This document shows positions 1-6,086 of a stretch of 8,377 bases of DNA, piece after piece; the stretch's first letter is position 1; every line of letters begins with the position of its first letter. The notes beneath the pieces were generated by a model. It made no database searches. It was given only the letters and a program-made list of their open reading frames with translations, and had not been told where the DNA came from. A program made the position numbers and the translations under genes. The DNA comes from an uncultured bacterium. GTDB lineage: Bacteria > Bacillota > Clostridia > Lachnospirales > Lachnospiraceae. The stretch covers positions 1 to 8,377 of the forward strand of contig CAMTZV010000038.1 of NCBI GenBank assembly GCA_947086625.1, written 5' to 3'.

Positions 1-1117
1 AGCCGCCGCCCGCGCAGCCCGCGATGATCCCCTGATCGACGTAGAGTCTGCCGCCGTGTACCTTTTCCCTGAGGTTCAGGCTGACCGCATCGCCGAAGCT
101 GACCTTCGCACGCTTCTCACAGTCGTCCAAAATGTCCGTGAGGTTCTCCTTCAGCTCACGGATCGTATAGGCGTTGCTCGGGTGGAACGGCATCGCGATC
201 ATCGGCTCGATCTCGTCTAAGTCGATCTCGATACAGCCGTCATAATAGCTGACTGCCTCGGGGTGAAGCTCTTTAAAGTCGCCGCTCCTGCCGTGAATGT
301 CATACCACTCCTTCACCTTTTCGTCCGTACTCCAAATAGAAGAAAGGCAGGTCGTCTCTGTCGTCATGACATCGATGCCGATGCGCGTGTCCACGCTTAA
401 GCTTGCCACGCCGGGGCCGACAAACTCCATCACCTTATTTTTTACATAACCCCTGTCAAACACCTCGCCGATGATGGCAATCGCCACATCCTGCGGGCCG
501 ACACCGGGCTTTAAGCTTCCCTTCAGATAAACCGCGACAACCTCCGGCATACGGATATCGTACGTCTGGGAGAGAAGCTGCTTAACGAGCTCCGGCCCGC
601 CCTCGCCCATCGCCATTGTCCCAAGCGCCCCGTAGCGGGTGTGGGAATCGGAGCCGAGAATCATCTTTCCGCCCCCGGCGAGCATCTCGCGCGCATACTG
701 ATGAATGACCGCCTGGTGCGGCGGCACGTAAACACCGCCATACTTTTTCGCACAGCTCAGACCAAACATGTGATCATCCTCGTTGATCGTCCCGCCGACC
801 GCACACAGTGAGTTGTGGCAGTTCGTCAGCACATACGGGATCGGAAAGCGCTCAAGTCCCGACGCGCGGGCCGTCTGGATGATCCCCACAAACGTAATAT
901 CGTGGCTTGTCAGCTTATCGAACTTGATTTGAAGCCTGTCCATGTCGTCGGATGTGTTGTGCTCCTCCAAAATTCGATACGCCATCGTTCCCTTTTTTGC
1001 GTCCTCTTTTGCAGGGGCGGCTCCCGCCCTGCTCTGTAAAAGCGCCGCCGCTTCTCCCGTATCCGCGACAATGTCACGCTCGTTTACCAAAAAGACGCCG
1101 CTGTCATATAATTTCAT
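1..1117 (-). CDS. Aconitase-superfamily hydratase (YbhJ-like), N-terminal 372 residues, runs off the left edge
   Basis: This is the N-terminal half of an iron-sulfur hydro-lyase of the aconitase/3-isopropylmalate dehydratase superfamily. I translated it from the reverse complement and it is open to the window edge. GSDSHT at residues 155-160, followed by a Gly-rich stretch and GEGGPE (171-176), matches the aconitase GTDSHT...G-GGIE signature. TTETTC and the GCAGGG at the cut edge sit where cluster-ligand and active-site Cys regions occur in the family. The start is firm: GGAGG at 1126-1130 lies 8 nt before the ATG at 1115-1117. Residues 20-45 are an Ala/Lys-rich segment that I do not recognise from aconitases. 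The protein is more like the small 'hydratase' (YbhJ-type, about 750 residues) group than like AcnA or LeuC, and its substrate is unknown. It has its own promoter, downstream of the terminator that closes the coiled-coil operon. Confidence 0.85.
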   Translation of the reverse strand, partial: MKLYDSGVFLVNERDIVADTGEAAALLQSRAGAAPAKEDAKKGTMAYRILEEHNTSDDMDRLQIKFDKLTSHDITFVGIIQTARASGLERFPIPYVLTNCHNSLCAVGGTINEDDHMFGLSCAKKYGGVYVPPHQAVIHQYAREMLAGGGKMILGSDSHTRYGALGTMAMGEGGPELVKQLLSQTYDIRMPEVVAVYLKGSLKPGVGPQDVAIAIIGEVFDRGYVKNKVMEFVGPGVASLSVDTRIGIDVMTTETTCLSSIWSTDEKVKEWYDIHGRSGDFKELHPEAVSYYDGCIEIDLDEIEPMIAMPFHPSNAYTIRELKENLTDILDDCEKRAKVSFGDAVSLNLREKVHGGRLYVDQGIIAGCAGGG

Positions 1118-1151
1118 GTTCTATTCCTCCATATCATTTCTAAACAGTTCT

Positions 1152-1180
1152 ATTGTAAATGCAAACAAGCAAAAGGGCAA
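1152..1180 (-). promoter_or_regulatory. Sigma-A-type promoter of the hydratase gene, overlapping the upstream terminator
   Basis: On the minus strand TTGCCC (1175-1180), a 17-nt spacer and TACAAT (1152-1157) form a good housekeeping promoter. It lies about 35 nt upstream of the hydratase start codon. The -35 hexamer is part of the 3' arm of the preceding terminator hairpin, so termination and initiation share bases. Confidence 0.55.
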
Positions 1181-1200
1181 CCGCTTTTTTGCGTTGCCCT
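1171..1200 (-). terminator. Intrinsic terminator closing the purM-like/coiled-coil transcription unit
   Basis: On the minus strand AGGGCAAC (1193-1200) pairs with GTTGCCCT (1174-1181) around an A-rich loop. GC/GC pairing next to the loop, with one bulge, extends the stem. The hairpin is followed by TTTT then GCTTG. It begins 10 nt after the TAA at 1210-1212, which ends the acidic tail frame. This position is better explained if that tail is the true end of the upstream gene. Confidence 0.75.
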
Positions 1201-1209
1201 CCGAAACTT

Positions 1210-1485
1210 TTAACCTTCTTTTTCCTGATGCCTGAAAAAATGTAACAGCGAACGCCTGGCCTGCTCCTGCGGCTTTGCGTCGTCCAGCCCCTCCACATCC
1301 CACGCTGCGTTCGAGAGATCAATTTCGGCCTCCTGCTTTTCCTGCATCCCCGCTTCCTCTGCGGCGGGAGCTTCAGAAACCTTTTCGGGCTGCTTCACCT
1401 CCGACGGCGTCTGTTCGTTCGACTGTTCTGCCGGCCGCTCCTTCGCCTCCTGCTCCTCGTCGGGAGGTGCCTCTTCCTTCAGTTC
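1210..1485 (-). pseudogene. Out-of-frame acidic tail (91 codons) of the coiled-coil gene, split off by a +1 frame change
   Basis: The coiled-coil gene stops with TGA at 1484-1486. Directly after that stop, one base shifted, a frame stays open for 91 residues down to TAA at 1210-1212. It begins ELKEEAPPDEEQEAKERPAE and is rich in Glu, Pro, Gln and Ala, ending in a short basic/aromatic segment (RRSLLHFFRHQEKEG). The composition continues that of the upstream coiled coil. There is no credible separate start: the first in-frame options are ATT or CTG, and the GTG at 1396-1398 has no properly spaced SD. Removing a single T from TATTGA (reading ...REY then ELKEE...) would give one protein of about 285 residues ending just before the terminator. 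I therefore read this as the C-terminus of the same gene, separated by a one-base frameshift in this genome or a sequencing error. The tail's function is unknown; it looks intrinsically disordered. Confidence 0.55.
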
Positions 1486-2068
1486 AATATTCCCGGTTGA
1501 TGCGGATCTCGGTCTTCACATCCTCAAACTGGCTCTTCTCCTTCGGCTGCCCGAATTTCCGGTCGTGCTTGCGCTTTTCGCGCTCGATCTCCCGGTTCCG
1601 CTCCTCGATCAGAGAGAGGTATTTTTCCGTGTCAACCAGATCCTGCAGCTGCGCCTTCAGTTCCAGCTGGTTTTCGCGGACAATCTGCTTTTTTTCCTCC
1701 AGATCCAGAATCATGGCGTTTTGTGCCTCCCGGATCTGCTCGCTCGTCTCCTCCATGATCGTCTGGATATGGTTCAGCGCCTCGTCCGTATACATCACGG
1801 ACGCGGCATAGATATCCTCCGCCTTACGGCTGGCGTCCCAGATGATCTTATCCCCCTGTTTTTTATGCTCGCGCTCTGCCCGATCCCTGCTCTGCTTTGT
1901 CAGCTCGTATTCCTCCATAATCTCATAAATGCTCGAATTTAAGCGATCGATCAGCCCGAACATCTCCTGCTTGTTGACGATGATCCGATCCTTGCTGTGA
2001 ACCTCGCTGCGGGAAATAAGTACATGAATGTCACGAAGCACCTTCTCTAACTTATCCTGTGAACTCAT
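1484..2068 (-). CDS. Coiled-coil protein, DivIVA-like / V-ATPase-subunit-H-like ('ATPase' family of clostridia)
   Basis: The 194-residue soluble protein has no signal peptide or membrane segment. Residues about 1-45 are a short helical N-terminus containing IIVNKQEMFGLIDRL. From about residue 45 to 180 it is almost continuous heptad-friendly Glu/Lys/Gln/Arg sequence, with a DASRKAEDIYAASVMYTDEA segment in the middle. This layout matches the DivIVA/GpsB-like or 'vacuolar ATPase subunit H' coiled-coil proteins common in Lachnospiraceae, whose molecular role is poorly known and may be scaffolding at the membrane or septum. The AGAGG upstream of the ATG at 2066-2068 is spaced rather far, about 13 nt. 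The gene starts 50 nt after the stop of the PurM-like gene, so it is probably co-transcribed with it. The frame ends abruptly in ...RINREY, and an acidic tail continues in the +1 frame. No ATPase motif is visible, so the database name should not be taken literally. Confidence 0.7.
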   Translation of the reverse strand: MSSQDKLEKVLRDIHVLISRSEVHSKDRIIVNKQEMFGLIDRLNSSIYEIMEEYELTKQSRDRAEREHKKQGDKIIWDASRKAEDIYAASVMYTDEALNHIQTIMEETSEQIREAQNAMILDLEEKKQIVRENQLELKAQLQDLVDTEKYLSLIEERNREIEREKRKHDRKFGQPKEKSQFEDVKTEIRINREY

Positions 2069-2118
2069 CCGCTTTCGTCTTCCTCTCTTTTTTAGAAAGC
2101 AATGTTTATGACCTCTTC

Positions 2119-3078
2119 TTATACATAACGGATTTCCTTGCTGCGCATCTCCACCAGGCCCAGCGGTACCGGCCGCTCGCCCGATTCATCGATCAGATCG
2201 ATCGTGCGCTCCACATCCTCCTCCGGCACGATAAAGAGCATTCCGACCCCCATATTGCATGTCGTCCGAAGCTGCTCAAGCGGTATGTTTCCGTCCTGAT
2301 GCAGCATCAGATAAAGCGGCGGAATGTTCTGCTTCGGCTGCTTGATGACGGCTCCGCAGTTTTCGGGCAGAAGCCTGCGAAGCGCCGCGTCCAGTCCGCC
2401 GTGTGCTACCTGTACGCAGCGGTCGATCGGTATTCCCTTTTCATGGATCGTCTCCAATACACGCTGATAACAGCGCGTCGGCTGGATGAGCAGCTCCCCC
2501 AGCGTGCCTTGGAGATTCTCATAGTATACCTCCATGCTGGTCTTTGTCAGAAAGAGCTTCTTCTTTGCCGTCACGTAGCCGTTATTATGTAATCCGTCGG
2601 ACGCAAGCCCCATGATCACGTCGGACTGCTTCACCGGACGCCTGCTCTGTGAGATCCCCCGGTCAACAATGCCCACCGCAAAGCCGACCATGTCATACTG
2701 ATCGTAATGAAAAATGTCCGGCAGCTCCATGATCTCGCTGCCCGCATAGGAGACGCCAAGCGCCTCACATGCCTGCGTCGCCCCCTGCTCCATGTCCTCA
2801 ATCTTATCCTTTTTCGGTCTTGCGCAGGAAATCGTGTCGTAGAAAAAAAGCGGCTTTGCGCCCGCCGCAACGAGATCGTTGACGCAGACGGCGACACAAT
2901 CCTTTCCAATCGTATCATAGCGCTCCAGCTCTGCCGCGATGGAGAGCTTTCCGCTGACGCTGTGTGTCTTGGAGATCAGCACCGGATCGATCATATTCCG
3001 GTACAGGCCGATCGATATCTCATTTGTAAGCGTGTGTAATCCAAGTCTTTCTCTCACAAATAAACCCCTGTTTTTCAT
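2119..3078 (-). CDS. Divergent PurM-like protein (AIR synthetase fold), probably not a canonical phosphoribosylformylglycinamidine cyclo-ligase
   Basis: The fold is clear. The PurM core DTIGKDCVAVCVNDLVAAGA (55-74) is followed by KPLFF, EYD-like YDQYDMVGFAVGIVD (125-139), GLASDGLHNNG (157-167, for GLPSSGVHSNG), LLIQPTR (196-202) and CNMGVGM (274-280). Several hallmark residues of true PurM are changed. The GTDGVGTKL nucleotide-binding motif reads KTHSVSGKL (37-45), GGETAEMP reads AGSEIMELP (112-120), the HITGGGxxEN segment reads QVAHGGLDAAL (223-233), and the Gly-rich GGFGG N-terminal region is absent. It has 319 residues against about 345 for PurM. No other purine gene lies next to it; the downstream partner is a coiled-coil protein. 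I infer a PurM-family paralogue with another or lost activity. The ATG at 3076-3078 has no SD and sits 7 nt after a GC hairpin. GTG at 3055-3057 (residue 8) has AGGGG at 7 nt and may be the true start, giving 312 residues. Confidence 0.8.
   Translation of the reverse strand: MKNRGLFVRERLGLHTLTNEISIGLYRNMIDPVLISKTHSVSGKLSIAAELERYDTIGKDCVAVCVNDLVAAGAKPLFFYDTISCARPKKDKIEDMEQGATQACEALGVSYAGSEIMELPDIFHYDQYDMVGFAVGIVDRGISQSRRPVKQSDVIMGLASDGLHNNGYVTAKKKLFLTKTSMEVYYENLQGTLGELLIQPTRCYQRVLETIHEKGIPIDRCVQVAHGGLDAALRRLLPENCGAVIKQPKQNIPPLYLMLHQDGNIPLEQLRTTCNMGVGMLFIVPEEDVERTIDLIDESGERPVPLGLVEMRSKEIRYV
3055..3069 (-). promoter_or_regulatory. Ribosome site AGGGG with GTG, the likely real start of the PurM-like gene
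   Basis: On the minus strand AGGGG (3065-3069) lies 7 nt before an in-frame GTG (3055-3057). The upstream ATG (3076-3078) is preceded only by CCCCGCAAAAATT, with no SD and the 3' arm of a hairpin. The protein would then begin VRERLGLHT. Confidence 0.5.
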
Positions 3079-3085
3079 AATTTTT

Positions 3086-3105
3086 GCGGGGAACCCCCGC
3101 TTTTT
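3086..3105. other. GC-rich hairpin in the PurM-like 5' leader; terminator-like on the plus strand
   Basis: GCGGGG (3086-3091) and CCCCGC (3095-3100) form a six-pair stem with a 3-nt loop. It is followed on the plus strand by TTTTT (3101-3105), the form of a short intrinsic terminator. No plus-strand gene lies upstream for it to serve, so it could stop antisense transcription arriving from the left. On the minus strand it lies in the leader 7 nt before the ATG at 3078. Confidence 0.5.
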
Positions 3106-3129
3106 GTTTACCGCGCCGCCTTAACTCAT

Positions 3130-3143
3130 GATACGCGATACGC
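3130..3143. repeat. Tandem heptamer GATACGC x2 in the PurM-like leader
   Basis: GATACGC is repeated twice without a gap. It lies 10 nt downstream of the predicted -10 element on the minus strand, at the position of an operator that would block early transcription. No regulator is identifiable. Confidence 0.35.
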
Positions 3144-3153
3144 TACATTAAAT

Positions 3154-3162
3154 ATTCTAACA
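3154..3162 (-). promoter_or_regulatory. Extended -10 promoter (TGTTAGAAT) for the PurM-like operon
   Basis: On the minus strand TG at 3161-3162, one base, then TAGAAT (3154-3159) matches an extended -10. No convincing -35 lies 16-18 nt upstream, which is tolerated by extended -10 promoters. The predicted transcript would have a leader of about 70-90 nt containing the tandem heptamer, a two-codon ATG-AGT-TAA and the GC hairpin. Confidence 0.45.
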
Positions 3163-3199
3163 TTTCTCCCGTTTTTTTCCTACCACTTTTTTCAGATGG

Positions 3200-3218
3200 C
3201 GTCGAAAAAAATTCGACA
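3200..3218. promoter_or_regulatory. Inverted pair of Spo0A-box-like heptamers
   Basis: TTCGACA at 3212-3218 is a perfect match to the 0A box (TGTCGAA on the other strand). CGTCGAA at 3200-3206 is the facing copy with one mismatch. Together they form a six-pair inverted repeat GTCGAA-A5-TTCGAC (3201-3217). It lies about 40 bp upstream of the PurM-like -10 element and near the surface-gene junction. The match to the published box is seen in the sequence; binding is inferred. Confidence 0.35.
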
Positions 3219-3411
3219 GGATTTTGTGTGTGATGATTGGGATCCAATTATTAAGTCACGCAATATCTGAACTTCCCCCACTGTCCAATGCGTCAAAGCT
3301 GCGCGAATGGCGGCCTGCCACGTATTGAACACGGGGGAAGTGTCCGGCACGTCATACCGCCATTTGTCAAAAATCCCCCGAAAACCCATCCAAGGAAATG
3401 AAAAAATTACT
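3219..3411. other. Unassigned junction sequence preceding the truncated surface gene
   Basis: I recognise no gene in these bases. The surface-protein frame is open back to 3271 (stop TGA 3268-3270), but its residues here do not resemble a signal peptide. The opposite strand is also open to a TGA at 3192-3194 and reads like a protein end (WRYDVPDTSPVF, WQAAIRAALTHWTVGEVQIL), with no start of its own in this segment. A 9-bp inverted repeat, ACTTCCCCC (3271-3279) and GGGGGAAGT (3333-3341), brackets 53 nt. A short ATG at 3398 encodes only MKKLLIVR before a stop. The segment could be a remnant of another gene or element joined here. Confidence 0.4.
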
Positions 3412-5988
3412 GATAGTACGGTAGTCAAGGTGACCTTCAAGAACAGCAAGACGAAGAAGAGCACCACGAAGAAGTACCGCTGCGTCGTAAAACCGGAAGT
3501 AAAGAAAGAGCTGACCATGACCGCCGAGGCAAAAGGCGTTAAGAAGATCGCTGTAACGTTCAACCAGACTGTTGATACGACAACGACCAAAATCGTTGTG
3601 AAGAAGGGCGCTGCTACGCCTACGATCTCTTCCACAACCTTTGCGACGGATGCGCAGAGCGCGGAGCTGCTCATGGCTACCAAGCTGACAGACGGCACCT
3701 ATACCGTAGAGGCTACCGTCGGCGAGAAGGCTCTGACCGCGGATATCACCGTTCAGGACGAAAAGCTGACCGCTTTCGAGCTGGTAAGCCCGAACCTCGT
3801 GGCGACGGCAGACACCGTTACCGAAGCGACCATCTCTTACAAGGCGGTAAACCAGTCTGGCGAGATGATGGCCGCAAACACACCCAAGGTTACCTGCACG
3901 TTCGGAAAGACCCCGGATGCAAACGTAACGCCGGCCGGCGTTGACAAGACCGGCCTGATCACCGTTACGGACATCATTGAAGTTCAGGCAATCCCCGGGA
4001 CAACCGGAACGATTGTGCTTGTCGATAGCTCTACCGGTGTGAACTTAAATACAACCGTTACCTACCAGTCGAAGGCAGTCGCTGCGGAGGCTACTGTTTA
4101 CGGCGTATACAGCAAAAAGACCGAGAAGCTCATCGAGGGCAACCTGACGACCGGCGCAAAGGCTTCCGACTATGCGATCCTGATGCGCGTGAAAGACCAG
4201 TACGGCAGCGACATGACCCCCGACGGCATTTCTAAGAGCAAGGCGGACGTCAGCTTTAACGCTGCTCCCATCATCACAGATTTAAAGCTCGGAGAGGGAA
4301 GCACTGAAAAGACGAAGATCGACGGGAAGGAAACCGAGCTGACCTATGAGGGCGCAAGCGCATTCCTGATCGATTTAGGAACTAAGACTACAGGCGGAAA
4401 GCTTGAAAAAGCTGGCAGCCTGACCATGACGATTGTCAGCGCGGGCAAGGGCGTGATCGCAAATCCGACCATCACCGTTGACGAGGCAAAGATCATCAAG
4501 AGCCTGTCCATCACACCTGCTTCCACCGTATATGCAGGCGAGGACAACGCGATGATCGTTGAGGCATATGACGCTGCGGGCAACGCAATTACAAAATATG
4601 ACGACCTGATGGCTGCAAACTTTAAGGCTGAGGCAATCAACGCAGGCGATAAGGTCAAGATCAAGAAGAATGCCGACGGCTCCGCTACGCTCTACTTCAA
4701 CCCGAAGGATAATTTCTCTTCTCCGGACAATGAAAAGGAGTCCAGCACAGCGACATTTACGTGCACGGCAAACAGCGCAACCTCCGGCGGGGACTACATC
4801 GTAAAGCCGGTGCTTGTAACCTACTACGAGCATCGCATCGCAAAGACTGTCGCCGATAAGACGGCCAAAACCGAGACAGCATGCGCATCCGGAAGCTCTC
4901 TGACTCTGGATCTGACGACGCTCACCTACGAGGATCAGTATTCAAATCCTGTGAAGTATGGCGACAAGGTCGTAAAGGTAGCAACAGACAGCATCAGCAT
5001 CTACCTCGAGGATAAGGATGCCGTTTTCGTATCAAAGGCAACAAGCACTGTAATCGTGAGCACGGGAACGGGTCTGGTATCAGGCTTCAACGATGAGCTT
5101 GATGTAGATGCCAAGGGAGAGAAAATTAAATTTAAGAAAGCCCTGAAGAAAGGTAACGCAACGTTATATTTCAGATATGGCAACGAAAACGCGACTGATA
5201 AGAAATATGACATGAAGCTGACGATCAGTGCGACCGAGGTCGGCGATCTGGTTGCTTCCGACCTGAAGCTTGTCGTGAACGACGGAAAGGCTATCTTTGC
5301 TTCCGGAAAGTCAGTCGCTCTGGAAAAAGAGGATTCTACCGCAAGAGCTGCCAGCGACCTTCACAACTATAAGGTAACGGCAAACGCGGCTACCGCACTG
5401 GTATATGTCACAGGCGTTATAAACGGAAAGACCGTTGTGATTCCCACCAGCCAGTATCACCTTGTCACCACGGAGATCAAGAAGATCGGCGATAAAAATG
5501 AAAACGGCACAGACAAAAATGCCAAGACCGTAACGCAGACCGTGACCGTAGTTGTGGATTCCGCATCCGGCCCTCAGGAGCTGAAAGCAGATGTATCCGT
5601 TTCCAACATCGAGTCCAAAATCGTAACCGTGGCGGCCAACAGCAAGAAGGGCGCGGTCGGTTCTTCAAAGACGGCAAACGTTTTAAGCGGCGACGACGAT
5701 CTTCTCACGGTAATCGAGGCTAAGGATCAGTACGGCAACAAGATCGATACAAACGATCTGAAGGGCAAGCTGGCATACTTCGTCGAGCTTACCGGTGACG
5801 ACCTCAAGGATTTTGAGGGTAAGACTGAGTCCGGCAATAAGACGCAGTATTATAAGTTAGATGTCACAAAGATCAGCGGCTTTAATACGGCAAAGCAAAG
5901 ATCCGCTACAGTAACCTACTATCTGTTGGACGGCACGAAGCTTTGTGAGCAGGAGATCACCTTTACTTTAGACGGCGGCAGATCTTAA
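3307..5988 (+). CDS. S-layer-like Ig-repeat surface protein, apparently truncated at the 5' end
   Basis: The frame gives 893 residues if read from the ATG at 3307. Only the part from about residue 36 (nt 3412) looks genuine. It opens with KVTFKNSKTKKSTTKKYRC, the C-terminal half of a bacterial Ig-like (BIG2-type) domain typical of clostridial S-layer proteins. The rest is Thr/Ser/Lys/Asp-rich beta sandwich sequence with few Cys. A recurrent linker motif, KDQYGS (296-301), YDAAGN (421-426), EDQYSN (542-547) and KDQYGN (806-811), marks successive Ig-like modules of roughly 120-260 residues. There is no signal peptide, SD, SLH or CWB2 domain, LPXTG or membrane anchor, and the chain ends TLDGGRS. 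Family members start with a secretion signal and the first half of BIG2, both missing here. It may be a silent cassette, a pseudogene, or a gene disrupted or misassembled near 3405. AAG-rich Lys usage is compatible with a formerly highly expressed gene. Confidence 0.75.
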   Translation: MAACHVLNTGEVSGTSYRHLSKIPRKPIQGNEKITDSTVVKVTFKNSKTKKSTTKKYRCVVKPEVKKELTMTAEAKGVKKIAVTFNQTVDTTTTKIVVKKGAATPTISSTTFATDAQSAELLMATKLTDGTYTVEATVGEKALTADITVQDEKLTAFELVSPNLVATADTVTEATISYKAVNQSGEMMAANTPKVTCTFGKTPDANVTPAGVDKTGLITVTDIIEVQAIPGTTGTIVLVDSSTGVNLNTTVTYQSKAVAAEATVYGVYSKKTEKLIEGNLTTGAKASDYAILMRVKDQYGSDMTPDGISKSKADVSFNAAPIITDLKLGEGSTEKTKIDGKETELTYEGASAFLIDLGTKTTGGKLEKAGSLTMTIVSAGKGVIANPTITVDEAKIIKSLSITPASTVYAGEDNAMIVEAYDAAGNAITKYDDLMAANFKAEAINAGDKVKIKKNADGSATLYFNPKDNFSSPDNEKESSTATFTCTANSATSGGDYIVKPVLVTYYEHRIAKTVADKTAKTETACASGSSLTLDLTTLTYEDQYSNPVKYGDKVVKVATDSISIYLEDKDAVFVSKATSTVIVSTGTGLVSGFNDELDVDAKGEKIKFKKALKKGNATLYFRYGNENATDKKYDMKLTISATEVGDLVASDLKLVVNDGKAIFASGKSVALEKEDSTARAASDLHNYKVTANAATALVYVTGVINGKTVVIPTSQYHLVTTEIKKIGDKNENGTDKNAKTVTQTVTVVVDSASGPQELKADVSVSNIESKIVTVAANSKKGAVGSSKTANVLSGDDDLLTVIEAKDQYGNKIDTNDLKGKLAYFVELTGDDLKDFEGKTESGNKTQYYKLDVTKISGFNTAKQRSATVTYYLLDGTKLCEQEITFTLDGGRS
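3319..3332 (+). repeat. 14-nt direct repeat, left copy (CACGTATTGAACAC)
   Basis: An identical 14-mer occurs at 8156-8169. The left copy is in the unassigned 5' part of the surface gene and the right copy is in the dyad beyond the ligase. The two bracket the surface module. By my rough arithmetic, about 0.13 such pairs are expected by chance in a window this size, so it is suggestive only. Confidence 0.35.
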
Positions 5989-6014
5989 TATTTTGTAACT
6001 GACAGTTGCTTTGG

Positions 6015-6045
6015 AAATCCGCAAGGCTAAGCCTTGCGGATTTTT
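6015..6045 (+). terminator. Strong intrinsic terminator after the surface-protein gene
   Basis: AAATCCGCAAGGC (6015-6027) pairs perfectly over 13 bp with GCCTTGCGGATTT (6031-6043) around a TAA loop. With the last bases of the arm the T run extends to 6045. It lies 27 nt after the surface-gene stop. The ligase start follows 38 nt later, so the ligase needs readthrough or a promoter of its own; I see no convincing one after the hairpin. Confidence 0.9.
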
Positions 6046-6069
6046 CAACTATGGCGATAGTCATCGATT

Positions 6070-6086
6070 GGAGACCACTGAATATG
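6070..6086 (+). promoter_or_regulatory. Ribosome site deciding the ligase start (ATG 6084)
   Basis: GGAG at 6070-6073 lies 10 nt before ATG 6084-6086, which opens MKTKKDPFSL directly before the first membrane helix. The upstream in-frame options are TTG at 6006, inside the region that folds into the terminator, and ATG at 6051, 6 nt past the terminator T run with no SD. Both are unlikely. Confidence 0.65.

Noticed and set aside
1484..1490. Programmed +1 frameshift joining the coiled-coil gene to its tail
   Set aside because: The tyrosine tRNA on TAT cannot re-pair well with ATT, and no RF2-like CTT-TGA or internal SD is seen. A simple indel is more likely.
1275..1811. Plus-strand 178-codon frame
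   Set aside because: Ser/Arg/Phe-rich shadow of the Glu/Lys-rich coiled-coil gene on the opposite strand, with no SD.
3121..3149. TTAACT-N17-TACATT as a plus-strand promoter for the surface gene
   Set aside because: Both hexamers are weak, and the transcript would still lack an SD and a start for the surface protein.
3398..3424. ATG with AAGGA upstream, encoding MKKLLIVR and then TAG
   Set aside because: It resembles the first residues of a signal peptide, but the SD is only 1 nt from the ATG and the frame stops after eight codons.
3192..3698. Minus-strand 168-codon open frame across the surface-gene start
   Set aside because: Its upstream two thirds is a low-complexity mirror of the surface-protein codons. 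Only the last 70 residues look protein-like, and those have no start of their own, so I did not call a gene.
4344..4833. Minus-strand frames inside the surface gene
   Set aside because: They mirror a clearly coding plus-strand frame and have no SD or domain-like sequence.
5962..5991. TTTACT-N18-TAATAT as a promoter for the ligase
   Set aside because: It lies upstream of the strong terminator at 6015-6045, so its transcript should end before the ligase.
6006..6083. N-terminal extension of the ligase from TTG 6006 or ATG 6051
   Set aside because: The TTG start would place the terminator hairpin inside the coding sequence, and neither codon has an SD. ATG 6084 has GGAG and precedes the first helix directly.
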